The notes under the pieces were generated by a model. That model worked only from the letters and a program-made list of their open reading frames with translations. It did no database searches and was not told the origin of the DNA. Of a stretch of 64,000 nucleotides of DNA, positions 9,258 through 18,716 are shown in pieces; the stretch's first letter is position 1; every line of letters begins with the position of its first letter. Made by a program: the position numbers and the translations under genes. Source of the stretch: Terrihalobacillus insolitus (GTDB lineage: Bacteria; Bacillota; Bacilli; Bacillales; Amphibacillaceae); contig NZ_JAMQKB010000011.1 of assembly GCF_028416575.1 (NCBI RefSeq), positions 1-64,000 of the forward strand, given 5' to 3'.

Positions 9258-12200
9258 GTTCAACGATATTGAGAAGGTTCTTGTCATTGGATCAGGTCCA
9301 ATTGTAATCGGGCAAGCTGCAGAATTTGATTATGCTGGTACACAGGCATGTCTTGCATTAAAAGAAGAGGGTATTGAGGTTATCCTCGTAAATAATAATC
9401 CAGCAACCATCATGACCGACCAACAATTTGCTGACAAAGTATACTTAGAGCCACTAACCCCTGATTCGGTTACCGAAATCATAAAAAAGGAACGCCCTGA
9501 TGGTTTGTTGCCAACGTTAGGAGGGCAAACAGGATTAAATCTCGCCGTCTCCTTATCCCAGTCTAATGTTTTGAAGCAATACAATGTTGCGTTACTCGGA
9601 ACCCCTTTAGATACGATTCAAAAGGGAGAAGACAGAGAGATGTTTAAATCGATGATGAAATCGATGAATGAACCTATCGCGGAAAGTATTTCGACTAGCT
9701 CGATCGATGAAGCAGTTCAATTTGCAACAAATGTCGGCTATCCAATTATTGTTCGTCCAGCTTATACACTGGGCGGTGCTGGTGGTGGAATTGCCAATAA
9801 TGAAGCAGAGCTTTTTAGTATCGTGAAACACGGTTTACAAGCTAGTCCGATCCAGCAAGTATTAATTGAGCAAAGTGTAAAAGGTTGGAAAGAAATCGAA
9901 TATGAGGTTATGCGTGATGCAAACGATACATGCATTATTGTTTGTAACATGGAAAATGTCGACCCTGTCGGCATTCATACGGGTGATAGCATTGTAGTCG
10001 CTCCTTCCCAAACGTTGACAGATCGTCAATATCAGATGCTACGAACAACTTCGTGTAAAGTCATCCGTGAACTAGGTGTTGTCGGGGGATGTAACATTCA
10101 ATTCGCCTTAAATCCAAACAGTGATGATTATATCATAATCGAAGTCAATCCTCGTGTTAGTCGTTCCAGTGCACTTGCATCAAAGGCGACTGGCTATCCA
10201 ATCGCACGAATTGCTGCAAAATTAGCACTCGGCTATGACTTGGATGAGGTACTTAATCCGATTACTGGTGATACTTACGCTAGCTTTGAGCCTGCCATCG
10301 ACTATGTTGCGGTTAAAATACCGAGGTGGCCATTCGACAAATTTGCCTCAGCGGATCGTTTGCTTGGTACTCAAATGAAGGCGACTGGGGAAGTAATGGC
10401 GCTTGCTAGGAATTTTCCCGCGGGGCTTAACAAAGCGATTCGTTCCCTTGAGATTGGATTGAATGGACTATATTTGCCAAATGCAAGCCAACTAACGGAC
10501 GTAGAGTTAACATCTGCACTTATAAATGCGTCAAATGAACGGTTGTTCCTTATTGCAGAAGCCTTTCGCCGGGGCTATACCGTTGATGACGTTCATCATA
10601 TCACCGAAATGAATAAATACTTCCTAGACGAAATCTATTTCATGATTCAATTTGAACGAAAGCTAAAAGACACAAACTGGAATACAATTCATGTAGAAGA
10701 ACTCAAACGTGCAAAGCAGTTAGGTTTCTCAGATCTTTTCCTAGCTAACCTGTTTGAAGTTAATCAAACGGATATTCGTGAAAAGTGTAAGCAGCAAGAT
10801 GTCTGTGTCTCATACAAAATGGTGGATACTTGTGCAGCAGAATTTTCAGCAGATACGCCGTATTTTTATAGCACCTACAACGAATACGATGAAGTAGAAC
10901 CTTTGACGGGGAACAAAAAAATGGTTGTGTTAGGCTCAGGTCCAATTCGGATTGGGCAGGGAGTTGAATTTGACTATTGCTCGGTACAGGCGGCAATGTC
11001 ATTAAGACAGCAAACCATTGATACAATCGTGATCAATAACAACCCTGAGACCGTGAGTACCGATTTTAATACCGCAGATCATTTGTATTTTGAACCATTA
11101 ACAGAAGAAGATGTTTTACAAGTTATCGAAAAAGAAAAAGCAGATGGCGTGCTTGTCCAATTTGGTGGTCAAACAGCTATTAATCTAGCAGATGGATTAA
11201 GCCAGGCTGGGGTTTCGATAGCTGGAACGTCATTGGACGCCATTGAGGCAACCGAGGATCGTGATCAATTTTATCAATTGCTTCAAAAACTATCCATTCC
11301 GCATATTCCAGGTGCTACGGTAACAGCTATCAAAGACGCAAGAAAAGCTGCAGCTAAGATTGGCTATCCCATATTGATTCGTCCATCTTATGTTATTGGT
11401 GGAAGAGGCATGGTCGTTATTCAAAATGAAGACCAACTGATTGATTACTTGCAAGTATTAAAAGATACTTCAACAGAATCTCGTATTTTTCCATTATTAA
11501 TTGACCGATTCATCACAGGATTTGAAGTGGAAGTTGATGCGGTTTGTGATGGGAAAGATGTACTAATTCCAGGTGTGTTTCAGCACATTGAGCGAGCCGG
11601 AGTCCACTCAGGTGATAGCATAGCAGTTTTTCCAGCACCTGATCTTACAGAAGAACAAAAACAAATGATCACGGATTACACACAAAAAATTTCGGCCGAA
11701 CTGTCTGTTAGAGGAATTATGAATATCCAGTTTGTCATTGGGGAGGATCGAAAAGAAATGTATGTATTAGAGGTGAACCCCCGTGCTTCAAGAACCGTTC
11801 CGATTTCTAGTAAGGTCACTGGGGTACCAATGATTGATTTGGCAACCCGAATTCAAATGGGTGAACCGTTAAAGAACCAAAAATGGCAACTAGGGCTTCA
11901 CAAGCCTGTTCCGTACTATGCTGTTAAAATGCCCATTTTTTCAACAAACAAGCTTGCAGGAGTTGATCCATATCTAGGACCTGAGATGAAATCTACTGGA
12001 GAAGCAATTGGTTTAGGTACAACTGTAGAAGCAGCACTGGCCAAAGCTTTTGGTTGGAAAGAGAATATGCTCAAAGAGTTGAACGACGATGACATTATTT
12101 ATCTTGCTATAGGAGAAAATGATTTGGATAAAGATCCTTCATTTGTAAAGGCCTTGGTGGAAACAAAAGCGAAGATAGCTGCGGCTCCTATATCTGCTCC

Positions 12201-12501
12201 ACTGTTAAATGAAAAAGGGATTATCGTAAATGAAACAATTGCTCTAAACAAAGCTGTTGACCTTTGTTTAGATGGTGCATTTTCAATTGTTTGCAGCACA
12301 CAGCTTCAATCGGGAGATGATCCGCACGTTATGCTTCGTGCTGCCGCATTAAAATCAGATACTACCTGTTTCTCTTCTACTGAGACTTTTCATGCTTACC
12401 TGTTAGCTTCTAAACAAAAGCAAGCATTACCTGAACCGATCCATCGTTATTTGGAAAAAGTAGGGGATCTAAATATGGTGAAGGAGGAGATCTTCGGATG
12501 A
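9250..12501 (+). CDS. carB: carbamoyl-phosphate synthase large subunit (arginine-specific)
   Basis: This subunit makes carbamoyl phosphate from bicarbonate, ammonia and two ATP. The 1083-aa protein shows the internal duplication of the family: VLVIGSGPIVIGQAAEFDYA near the start and VVLGSGPIRIGQGVEFDYC near residue 558. Each is followed by an ATP-grasp domain (IIVRPAYTLGGAGGG; ILIRPSYVIGGRGMV). A C-terminal MGS-like domain is where allosteric effectors bind in this family. It follows carA with an 8-base overlap and is coupled to argF by ATGA. Confidence 0.97.
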   Translation: MPKFNDIEKVLVIGSGPIVIGQAAEFDYAGTQACLALKEEGIEVILVNNNPATIMTDQQFADKVYLEPLTPDSVTEIIKKERPDGLLPTLGGQTGLNLAVSLSQSNVLKQYNVALLGTPLDTIQKGEDREMFKSMMKSMNEPIAESISTSSIDEAVQFATNVGYPIIVRPAYTLGGAGGGIANNEAELFSIVKHGLQASPIQQVLIEQSVKGWKEIEYEVMRDANDTCIIVCNMENVDPVGIHTGDSIVVAPSQTLTDRQYQMLRTTSCKVIRELGVVGGCNIQFALNPNSDDYIIIEVNPRVSRSSALASKATGYPIARIAAKLALGYDLDEVLNPITGDTYASFEPAIDYVAVKIPRWPFDKFASADRLLGTQMKATGEVMALARNFPAGLNKAIRSLEIGLNGLYLPNASQLTDVELTSALINASNERLFLIAEAFRRGYTVDDVHHITEMNKYFLDEIYFMIQFERKLKDTNWNTIHVEELKRAKQLGFSDLFLANLFEVNQTDIREKCKQQDVCVSYKMVDTCAAEFSADTPYFYSTYNEYDEVEPLTGNKKMVVLGSGPIRIGQGVEFDYCSVQAAMSLRQQTIDTIVINNNPETVSTDFNTADHLYFEPLTEEDVLQVIEKEKADGVLVQFGGQTAINLADGLSQAGVSIAGTSLDAIEATEDRDQFYQLLQKLSIPHIPGATVTAIKDARKAAAKIGYPILIRPSYVIGGRGMVVIQNEDQLIDYLQVLKDTSTESRIFPLLIDRFITGFEVEVDAVCDGKDVLIPGVFQHIERAGVHSGDSIAVFPAPDLTEEQKQMITDYTQKISAELSVRGIMNIQFVIGEDRKEMYVLEVNPRASRTVPISSKVTGVPMIDLATRIQMGEPLKNQKWQLGLHKPVPYYAVKMPIFSTNKLAGVDPYLGPEMKSTGEAIGLGTTVEAALAKAFGWKENMLKELNDDDIIYLAIGENDLDKDPSFVKALVETKAKIAAAPISAPLLNEKGIIVNETIALNKAVDLCLDGAFSIVCSTQLQSGDDPHVMLRAAALKSDTTCFSSTETFHAYLLASKQKQALPEPIHRYLEKVGDLNMVKEEIFG

Positions 12502-13460
12502 CACTAAAGGTAATGCCGATGAATGATAAACAACAGTTGCACGGACGTGACTTTTTGAGCTTGGAAGATTTTTCACAGGATGAACTTCATTATATGATGG
12601 ATCTAGCAGACTATCTTAAAATACAGCGCCAGAATGGAAATGTAGTAGAACCGTTAAAAGGAAAAACATTAGGAATGATTTTTGACAAATCATCGACAAG
12701 AACGCGTGTATCCTTTGAAACGGGAATTTATCAATTAGGCGGTACAGGTTTATTTTTAAATTCCAATGATATCCAGATAGGTAGGGGGGAACTCATTTCA
12801 GATACCGCGCAGGTGCTATCTGGATATGTGGATGGCATTATGATCCGTACGTTCTCTCAATCTGTGGTGGAAGAATTGGCTGAGTTTGCAAGCATACCTG
12901 TTATTAATGGGCTAACCGACATGTACCACCCCTGCCAGGTATTAGCTGATTTACAGACCATTCGAGAAATCAAAGGCACACTGGCAGGAATAAAGATCGC
13001 CTATGTTGGAGATGGCAATAACATGGCCCATTCTCTTATGCTAGGAGCGGCTATTATGGGAATGGAACTTGTAATAGCTGCTCCTAAAGGGTACCAACCT
13101 GACGCAAAGATTACGAAAAAAGCACAATCCATTGCCGCAAAGCATCATGCAAGTATACGTATTCAAGAAGATCCAGAGACAGCAGTTCACCTAGCTGATG
13201 TCATTTATACAGATGTATGGGCGAGTATGGGACAAGAGGAAGAGCAAGTGATCCGAGAACAGGCTTTCACTGGTTATCAAGTAACAAGTGATTTTATTTC
13301 CCAAGCGAAGCCCGATGTGACGTTTATGCACTGTTTACCAGCACACCGGGGAGAAGAAGTAAGTGCTGAAGTGATCGACGGCAAGCATTCGGTTGTTTTC
13401 CAACAGGCCGAGAATCGATTGCATGCACAAAAAGCACTAATGACAGCATTGATGGGGTAG
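12498..13460 (+). CDS. argF: ornithine carbamoyltransferase
   Basis: This enzyme transfers the carbamoyl group from CarAB to ornithine, giving citrulline for ArgG. The 320-aa protein has the carbamoyl-phosphate loop SSTRTRVSFE, the HPCQ motif (MYHPCQVLADLQT), the ornithine-side DVWASMGQE and the FMHCLPAHRGEEV loop with the reactive Cys. The start ATG overlaps the carB stop. It ends the carAB-argF unit. The argCJBD genes for ornithine synthesis are not in the window. Confidence 0.97.
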   Translation: MTLKVMPMNDKQQLHGRDFLSLEDFSQDELHYMMDLADYLKIQRQNGNVVEPLKGKTLGMIFDKSSTRTRVSFETGIYQLGGTGLFLNSNDIQIGRGELISDTAQVLSGYVDGIMIRTFSQSVVEELAEFASIPVINGLTDMYHPCQVLADLQTIREIKGTLAGIKIAYVGDGNNMAHSLMLGAAIMGMELVIAAPKGYQPDAKITKKAQSIAAKHHASIRIQEDPETAVHLADVIYTDVWASMGQEEEQVIREQAFTGYQVTSDFISQAKPDVTFMHCLPAHRGEEVSAEVIDGKHSVVFQQAENRLHAQKALMTALMG

Positions 13461-13498
13461 ATTGAACTACGCCAAGTGTAGATAGTTCCGTTATCATG

Positions 13499-13520
13499 GC
13501 TATGACGAATTCGTCATAGC
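13499..13520. repeat. 22-bp perfect palindrome between argF and a broken transposase
   Basis: GCTATGACGAA followed by TTCGTCATAGC reads the same on both strands. Outer TCA/TGA triplets extend the symmetry with a 2-base mismatch. It lies 40 bp after argF and forms the abrupt end of the truncated transposase frame. No U-run follows, so it is not a standard terminator. It may be a deletion or rearrangement joint. Confidence 0.7.
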
Positions 13521-14222
13521 TGTGACTATACCGAAAAAAATCTTAGGTGTTCCATATTTTAAAATAGCTTTATGCATACATCGTTCTAGTCTTGGATAAC
13601 GCTCTTCATAAAAGAATTCTGCATGCATGATACGCCGGCTGTGGTCATCAATAATAGCTATTAAATAAGCCTTTTTACGTTTATTTGAATCCTTAGGATC
13701 TGGAAGATACAACGTATGTTGTGTGTCCGCTTGCCAACAATCATTCGCTGCTTCATGCTCAAATTGTTTGAAGGCTTTCCTCACCGAGCGACCAAGATCC
13801 CTTCGGCTCCATCCTTGTTCTTGAAAGTAACGCGAAAGCGTTCGTGTCTTCAGTTTCCCAAGAGGAACTTCTTCTTCTAACTCAAGAATACGGATAATTT
13901 GTTCAACACTTCTACTTGGTAATTCCTTTCGAAGGGCAATGGCATGTTCCAAGACAGCTGAGTCTATCGTTTTTAAACTTCCCTTTTTCTCCCGTGCTTT
14001 CGGCTTTAGTGCTTCAAACCCACCTTCTTCATAGGCTATTAAATACCTTTCTAGACTTCGCACGCTCACGGTGCTTTTTTCACTACCAGGAATCGTGTAC
14101 CTTTCTTTGGCAATTTCTCTTAAAAGGGCATACTTGTCCCCAGGCCCCAATTTACGCTGCACAATTTGTGCAATTAGTCCAAATCGGAAGGCTGCAATTT
14201 CATTCCTTAACGTTTCATCCAT
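13500..14222 (-). pseudogene. DDE transposase (rve-type), C-terminally truncated
   Basis: This 240-aa reading frame has an N-terminal helix-turn-helix region (STVSVRSLERYLIAYEEGGFEAL) and the first part of an integrase catalytic core. The first Asp is in CWQADTQHTLYLPD and the second in AIIDDHSRRI. The frame then ends near GTPKIFFGIVTAMT at the 22-bp palindrome, so the third acidic residue is missing and the enzyme cannot be active. Together with the upstream ORF at 14370-14924 it forms the two-ORF layout of elements whose first protein is DUF6431. Both are reverse strand. Confidence 0.8.
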
Positions 14223-14369
14223 GGTTTTCCTCTCCGTTTCCTAAAAATAACTTACATCATTCATTATTTAGGAAAAGATTGGGGAGGGGTAGAGCCATAT
14301 TTTGTGGAGTGATAAATAAGAAAATACCCATTTATTACCACATCAAGCTGACATCTACCTAGGCTGCAG

Positions 14370-14924
14370 TTACCACCATTCCTTTGTCGGTAGGGAAAGA
14401 TTGATGGTCGAAATCAAATTCCCCCTTTTCGGAAGACGTCCATCAAAATAATAGTTAAGAAAAAACAAGCACTCTTCACTAGTCGTAACACCTTCTCTAT
14501 ACAGGTTTATCAATTGTTCTCCAAAATGAAGTCCGTCTAGGACTTGACTTCTTAGGTTAACTAACCATTTTTGATAGAAATGTCCCATTTGTTTTTTCCA
14601 CCGATATAAAGTCTTTAATGATACGACAGATGTGCCATAACTAGTTAACTGCTCAGGAAGACGTGAAACAGGGATATCAGTCAAAACCCACCGTCCAAAA
14701 AACTCACGAATATGATTGGCAAATCGTGCCCATGGCCTAACAAAAGATGGGATGAAAGAATAAGTTTTATTACAATCAGGACATCGTTTCCTGATGATCT
14801 TAATGATATAGGATTTAGACTTATGATGAACCACGCGCTTATAGCTACCATGCTTCCATAAAGATCTGCCGCAGCAGGGGGCGTCATATTCAAATTCAAT
14901 ATGATCGGATTCTAAAAGTATGTT
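14370..14924 (-). pseudogene. DUF6431-type zinc-ribbon protein of the same insertion sequence, 5' end damaged
   Basis: The frame is open from 14924 to 14370. It begins with two Cys-pair motifs (DAPCCGRSLWKHGSY and RKRCPDCNKTYSF) that would form a zinc ribbon. A conserved block follows (SFVRPWARFANHIREFFGRW, then VSLKTLYRWKKQMG). This is the accessory protein found ahead of the transposase in this IS type. No ATG/GTG/TTG precedes the first Cys pair before the in-frame TAG at 14925, so the start is lost. A GTG at 14834 would omit the first zinc half-site. Confidence 0.65.
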
Positions 14925-15191
14925 CTATAGACAACCCTTTATTAGTAGTATATTATAGATATAATATTCATAATAAATACTTTAATGGAATTTCATACTA
15001 AATGACTCTACCATGGAGGTGGTGTTTTCTATTAAATGGTCCCAACTCTGTTATCACATTTCATTCACATAGTATTCAAATTCCCTTGACTTTGGATATT
15101 ATCCACCTAAGATCTGTTCCCCATGATGTTTTCTACACATTAGTCTGATGATTCTTTATAGATAATTCAAGTAATGAAATTTATTGTTACT

Positions 15192-15227
15192 ATGAAGAAA
15201 ATAAGGGAGTGCCTTTTAAAAAAATGA
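15192..15227 (+). CDS. 11-codon leader ORF coupled to the acyltransferase
   Basis: ATG at 15192 begins an 11-residue peptide (MKKIRECLLKK). Its TGA overlaps the ATG at 15224 as ATGA. It may serve translational coupling of the first cluster gene. With no strong ribosome site of its own, the assignment is speculative. Confidence 0.25.
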   Translation: MKKIRECLLKK

Positions 15228-15790
15228 TCAAAACCTTAAGCACAAGACTTTTGAAAAGTCCAGATGAATTACATGACTTCTACCGATTAAGATACGAAAC
15301 CTTTGTGATTGAACAAAATGCCGCTCCAGCTAGTTTGTATACTGATGGCCTTCTTAAAGATGATTTTGACAATTCGGCATATCACATTGGTTGCTTTATA
15401 GATGATGAGTTGGTTGGATGTATAAGTTTAGTTGAAAAAAATGACAACTGTACGCTAATGATTGAGAAATGTCATGATGTTCTACTTGATGAAAACCATT
15501 CATATGGGGAAGTAATGAGGTTAATTATTCGTAAATGTAGTAATACTTCTACCTTTGGTATTAAGGCAAGGATAATAGGGAGCTTATTTGAAAAAATTCA
15601 AGAACTCGTCATAAATAAGGGACTTACACATTTGTTCTTACAAAGTACAGTATCAGTTCAAAAAATGTATGAGAGACTTGGTTTTAAGCAAATCGGTAAG
15701 TATAAAGTATACAAAGGAATTTCAAATGAATGTCCGATGCTTTTAGACATTGAAGATATTAACAAAACGATTTTCAAGGAAGAAGTCTAA
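15224..15790 (+). CDS. GNAT-fold acyltransferase, N-acyl amino acid synthase/autoinducer-synthase-like
   Basis: The first gene of the nine-gene cluster encodes about 188 aa from ATG 15224; GTG 15209 would add five residues and overlaps the AGGGAG site. The N-terminus (LHDFYRLRYETFVIEQNAAP) resembles FeeM/LuxI-like GNATs, which take acyl chains from acyl-ACP rather than acetyl-CoA. The middle has a GCFIDDELVGCISLVEK strand pair and the C-terminus a MYERLGFKQIGKYKVYKG GNAT motif B. With an ACP gene next door, transfer of the finished chain onto an amine is the likely role. Substrate and product are unknown. Confidence 0.65.
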   Translation: MIKTLSTRLLKSPDELHDFYRLRYETFVIEQNAAPASLYTDGLLKDDFDNSAYHIGCFIDDELVGCISLVEKNDNCTLMIEKCHDVLLDENHSYGEVMRLIIRKCSNTSTFGIKARIIGSLFEKIQELVINKGLTHLFLQSTVSVQKMYERLGFKQIGKYKVYKGISNECPMLLDIEDINKTIFKEEV

Positions 15791-15819
15791 TATAAACGAA
15801 TTGAAAGGATTGATCTAAA

Positions 15820-16065
15820 GTGAAAAAAAAAGCTGAATTAGTAAGAAAAATTGTTGCCGAGGTATTGGAAGTTGAAGAAAGTGAAGTATTTGATGAAACT
15901 GATCTAGTTGAAGAATTAGATGCTGATTCCATGATGGCTCTGGAGATCGTAGCTTTATTAGAAAAAGAATTAAAGATCACTATCCCCGAGGAACTGCTAG
16001 AAGAAATGACTAGTGTTAACTCTATTTTAAAACTATTAGAGGATTTAAAAACTAATGTTGGTTAA
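15820..16065 (+). CDS. acyl carrier protein
   Basis: This 81-aa acidic helical protein has the phosphopantetheine attachment Ser in the DSM motif (EELDADSMMALEIVALLEKE, Ser37). It would carry the growing chain in the cluster's assembly line. The ribosome site GAAAGGATTG precedes ATG 15820. It overlaps the dehydratase gene by 11 bases. The sequence departs from housekeeping AcpP, consistent with a dedicated carrier activated by the phosphopantetheinyl transferase at the cluster end. Confidence 0.93.
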   Translation: MKKKAELVRKIVAEVLEVEESEVFDETDLVEELDADSMMALEIVALLEKELKITIPEELLEEMTSVNSILKLLEDLKTNVG

Positions 16066-16522
16066 AGAAGGTAAGAAAAAATCCCTTACATTTAATGAAA
16101 TACTGGAAATTCTCCCGCAGAGATATCCTATGTTGTTAATTGATAGAGTAATTGAAATAAATGATAAAGAGGCACATGTAGTAAAAAATGTTAGTGGAAA
16201 CGATCCTTTCTTTTTAGGTCATTTCCCTCAGCAAAAGATTTTCCCTGGTGTGTTAATTACAGAAGCAATGGCCCAAGCTTCCATTGTACTGCTTGCCAAT
16301 TCAAATGAAAATGCACAAGAGGAATTAGATGAATTACCACTCTTGTATCGTACAAATATAAAGTTTTTAGATGTAGTAACCCCAGGTGATCAATTGCTGA
16401 TTAAGATTGAATTACAGAAAAAGGTTAAAAACTCTGCAATTGTAGAGGGTAAGGTGTATGTAAAAGAAAGGTTAGTTTCAAGTGGGATATTATCTTTTAC
16501 AAAAAAAGTATTTGAAGGATAA
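16055..16522 (+). CDS. FabZ-like 3-hydroxyacyl-ACP dehydratase
   Basis: This 155-aa hot-dog-fold protein has the FabZ signature: LPQRYPMLLIDRV, then FFLGHFPQQKIFPGVLITEA with catalytic His56 and Glu70, then MAQ. It removes water from 3-hydroxyacyl-ACP to leave a trans double bond. Having a dehydratase without a recognisable enoyl reductase in the cluster suggests that double bonds are retained, or that a housekeeping enzyme reduces them. It is translated in overlap with the ACP gene. Confidence 0.93.
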   Translation: MLVKEGKKKSLTFNEILEILPQRYPMLLIDRVIEINDKEAHVVKNVSGNDPFFLGHFPQQKIFPGVLITEAMAQASIVLLANSNENAQEELDELPLLYRTNIKFLDVVTPGDQLLIKIELQKKVKNSAIVEGKVYVKERLVSSGILSFTKKVFEG

Positions 16523-16531
16523 GGTGATGTT

Positions 16532-17722
16532 ATGAAAAGAGTTGTCGTTACAGGAGTAGGTGTGATCACATCTATAGGTGAAGGCGCAGAGAACTTTTGG
16601 GATGCATGCCTTAATGGACAATCAGGAATTAGTGAGATTAAAAAGGAAGGTTTACAGCTAGTTGGACCAAAATTTGGTGGACAAACTCACCATTTCAATC
16701 CAAGTAACTATGTACAAAAAATTCTAGTTAATCATATTGGACGTGGTGCCCAATTGCTGATTGCAAGTATAAGGCATGCGTTTGAACATGCAAAATTAAA
16801 AAAAGAAGAATATGGCGAAGCTGATCTTTTTGTAGGCACTACAATGGGCGAAGTGATTGGTGAGTATACACATTCATTATATACTAATAATCAGAAAGCC
16901 GATCAAAGTCTACTAGAACTTAATAAGTTAAATAATATTCTTGTCTATGCGTGTAAGGAGTTTGGCTTGTATGGCTCAGCAATGCTTATAAGTAATGCTT
17001 GTGCTGCGGGAAACTATGCAACTATCCAAGCCTATGAAAAAATTAGAAATGGTAATAGTAAGATAGCAATTGCAGCTGGAACTGATCCGTTTTCTAGTGT
17101 GGCATATTATGGTTTTAACCGATTAAATGCAATTTCTCCTGATAAATGTCGTCCATTCGACAAAAATAGAAAAGGAATGCTAGTAGCTGAGGGATCAGGC
17201 TGTTTAATACTAGAAGAATACCAGTCTGCTAGACAAAGAAATGCCCCTATCCTAGCGGAAATGAATGGGTATGGAGTGAGTGCTGATGCTTTTCATATTA
17301 CCTCGCCTCACCCTGAGGCTAAGGGTATAATCAGTTCTACCTTGAAATGCTTACATAATTCAGATATATCGCCAATTGATGTAGATTATATTAGTGCGCA
17401 TGGAACAGGAACAAATGCAAATGACAAAGCAGAATCGATGGCTATACAAAAGATTTTTGGAGAATCTACTCCTGTAAGTTCTATTAAATCTATGCTCGGT
17501 CATTCTATGGGAGCAGCAAGTGCTATCGAAAGTGTAGCCTGCTGTTTGGCAATCAGGGACCAAATTGTTCCTCCTACAATAAATTTCGAGAATAAAGATG
17601 ACAATTGCAGAATTGATTGTGTCCCTAATACTGCGAGAGAACTAAATGTGAATAAAGCCCTTAATAACTCCTATGCATTCGGAGGCACGAACGCAAGTGT
17701 TTTATTCAAGAAAGCTGAATAA
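16532..17722 (+). CDS. beta-ketoacyl-ACP synthase (KAS II-type), catalytic
   Basis: This 396-aa thiolase-fold ketosynthase carries the full triad: Cys157 in SNACAAGNYAT, His290 in ISAHGTGTNANDKAES and His324 in MLGHSMGAASAIE, with Lys319 just before. It extends the ACP-bound chain by decarboxylative condensation. The next gene is a ketosynthase homologue without the Cys, so the two probably form a KS-CLF heterodimer as in type II polyketide synthases. The ribosome site AAGGTGATGTT fits ATG 16532. Confidence 0.94.
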   Translation: MKRVVVTGVGVITSIGEGAENFWDACLNGQSGISEIKKEGLQLVGPKFGGQTHHFNPSNYVQKILVNHIGRGAQLLIASIRHAFEHAKLKKEEYGEADLFVGTTMGEVIGEYTHSLYTNNQKADQSLLELNKLNNILVYACKEFGLYGSAMLISNACAAGNYATIQAYEKIRNGNSKIAIAAGTDPFSSVAYYGFNRLNAISPDKCRPFDKNRKGMLVAEGSGCLILEEYQSARQRNAPILAEMNGYGVSADAFHITSPHPEAKGIISSTLKCLHNSDISPIDVDYISAHGTGTNANDKAESMAIQKIFGESTPVSSIKSMLGHSMGAASAIESVACCLAIRDQIVPPTINFENKDDNCRIDCVPNTARELNVNKALNNSYAFGGTNASVLFKKAE

Positions 17723-17740
17723 AGAAAGAGGAGTAAATAT

Positions 17741-18715
17741 ATGGATAAAATTGCTGTAACGGGAGTTGGAGCCGTCACACCAACTGGTGATCAGGTAAAT
17801 CTTATAATAGAAAAGATAAGAAATGGGCAATTTTTGGATCAAATAGAAATTGAGCAGTTTAATCTTAAAGATTATATTAATAAAAAAGGGTTAAGGACTA
17901 TTGGGAGGTCAGCAAAAATAGCTATTGCCTCCACTGCAATAGCTTTGGAAGGCCATGAGAACAGTCAAGAATGGAATATGGAAAGAGTTGGTGTTTTTGT
18001 TGGTACTTCATTAAGTTATTTAGATGAGGTTTATGATTTTTTAGATGATGCAGCCAATAGTGGTGCGAAATATGTGAGTCCAATGAGGTTTCCCAATACA
18101 GTACTTAATAATATCTCTGGATGGGTGTCTATCGTTTTTAATATTCAAGGGGTTAATAATACACTTCAAACTGGTATTACTTCACCCTTTGATGCTATAG
18201 ATATGGCAAAGACATACTTGGAAAATGATATTATAGACCATGCACTTGTAATTGGGGTTGATGGTGTAGGAAAAGGGAGTTCTTACAATAAAAAAATGTT
18301 AGGTGACGGGCAATTCCCCGAACATGCTGCTACAATTATTTTGGAGCGTGAAAACGAAGCTATTTCAAATTATGGATATATTGACTTCATTAGCAGTTGG
18401 CAAGAATTTGAACATAATTCTAACATATCTAATAAGCGTTTAAACACGATTTTTGAAAAATATGCTTTATCAGATGTCAACCATATTATATTTGGATCAT
18501 CTAACGAGAATGATGCATTCATACGGAGCTACTTTGAAGATAGAGCTAGTATAAATCAGTATAAACTTCATAGCTATACTGATGATACGATGTTTTTACC
18601 GGGTATGTTAAAGGTCTTACTAGCACTTGAACAGAAATCTAATAGTATGATAGTTGAGACAAATCAAATAGGTAATAAAAGTATACTCATTTTATCTTCA
18701 GAGGGAGTGGTTTAA
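17741..18715 (+). CDS. ketosynthase-like protein lacking the catalytic Cys (chain-length-factor-like)
   Basis: This 324-aa thiolase-fold protein begins IAVTGVGAVTPTGDQV like a ketosynthase. Where the active Cys should lie it reads NTLQTGITSPFDAID, with Ile146 in the Cys position. The HGTGT and GHS-type His motifs are also missing, and the protein is some 70 residues shorter than KAS II. This matches the loss-of-catalysis pattern of chain-length factors, which pair with a catalytic KS and set chain length. It starts 18 bp after that KS. Sequence divergence is high, so the role is inferred from loss of the Cys plus position. Confidence 0.75.
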   Translation: MDKIAVTGVGAVTPTGDQVNLIIEKIRNGQFLDQIEIEQFNLKDYINKKGLRTIGRSAKIAIASTAIALEGHENSQEWNMERVGVFVGTSLSYLDEVYDFLDDAANSGAKYVSPMRFPNTVLNNISGWVSIVFNIQGVNNTLQTGITSPFDAIDMAKTYLENDIIDHALVIGVDGVGKGSSYNKKMLGDGQFPEHAATIILERENEAISNYGYIDFISSWQEFEHNSNISNKRLNTIFEKYALSDVNHIIFGSSNENDAFIRSYFEDRASINQYKLHSYTDDTMFLPGMLKVLLALEQKSNSMIVETNQIGNKSILILSSEGVV

Positions 18716-18716
18716 A

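Noticed and set aside
13486-13526. Resemblance of the palindrome region to the lacZ-alpha start in cloning vectors (CAGCTATGAC, GAATTCG)
   Set aside because: Only short pieces match and in a different order; the sequence is continuous with a transposase frame on one side and argF on the other.
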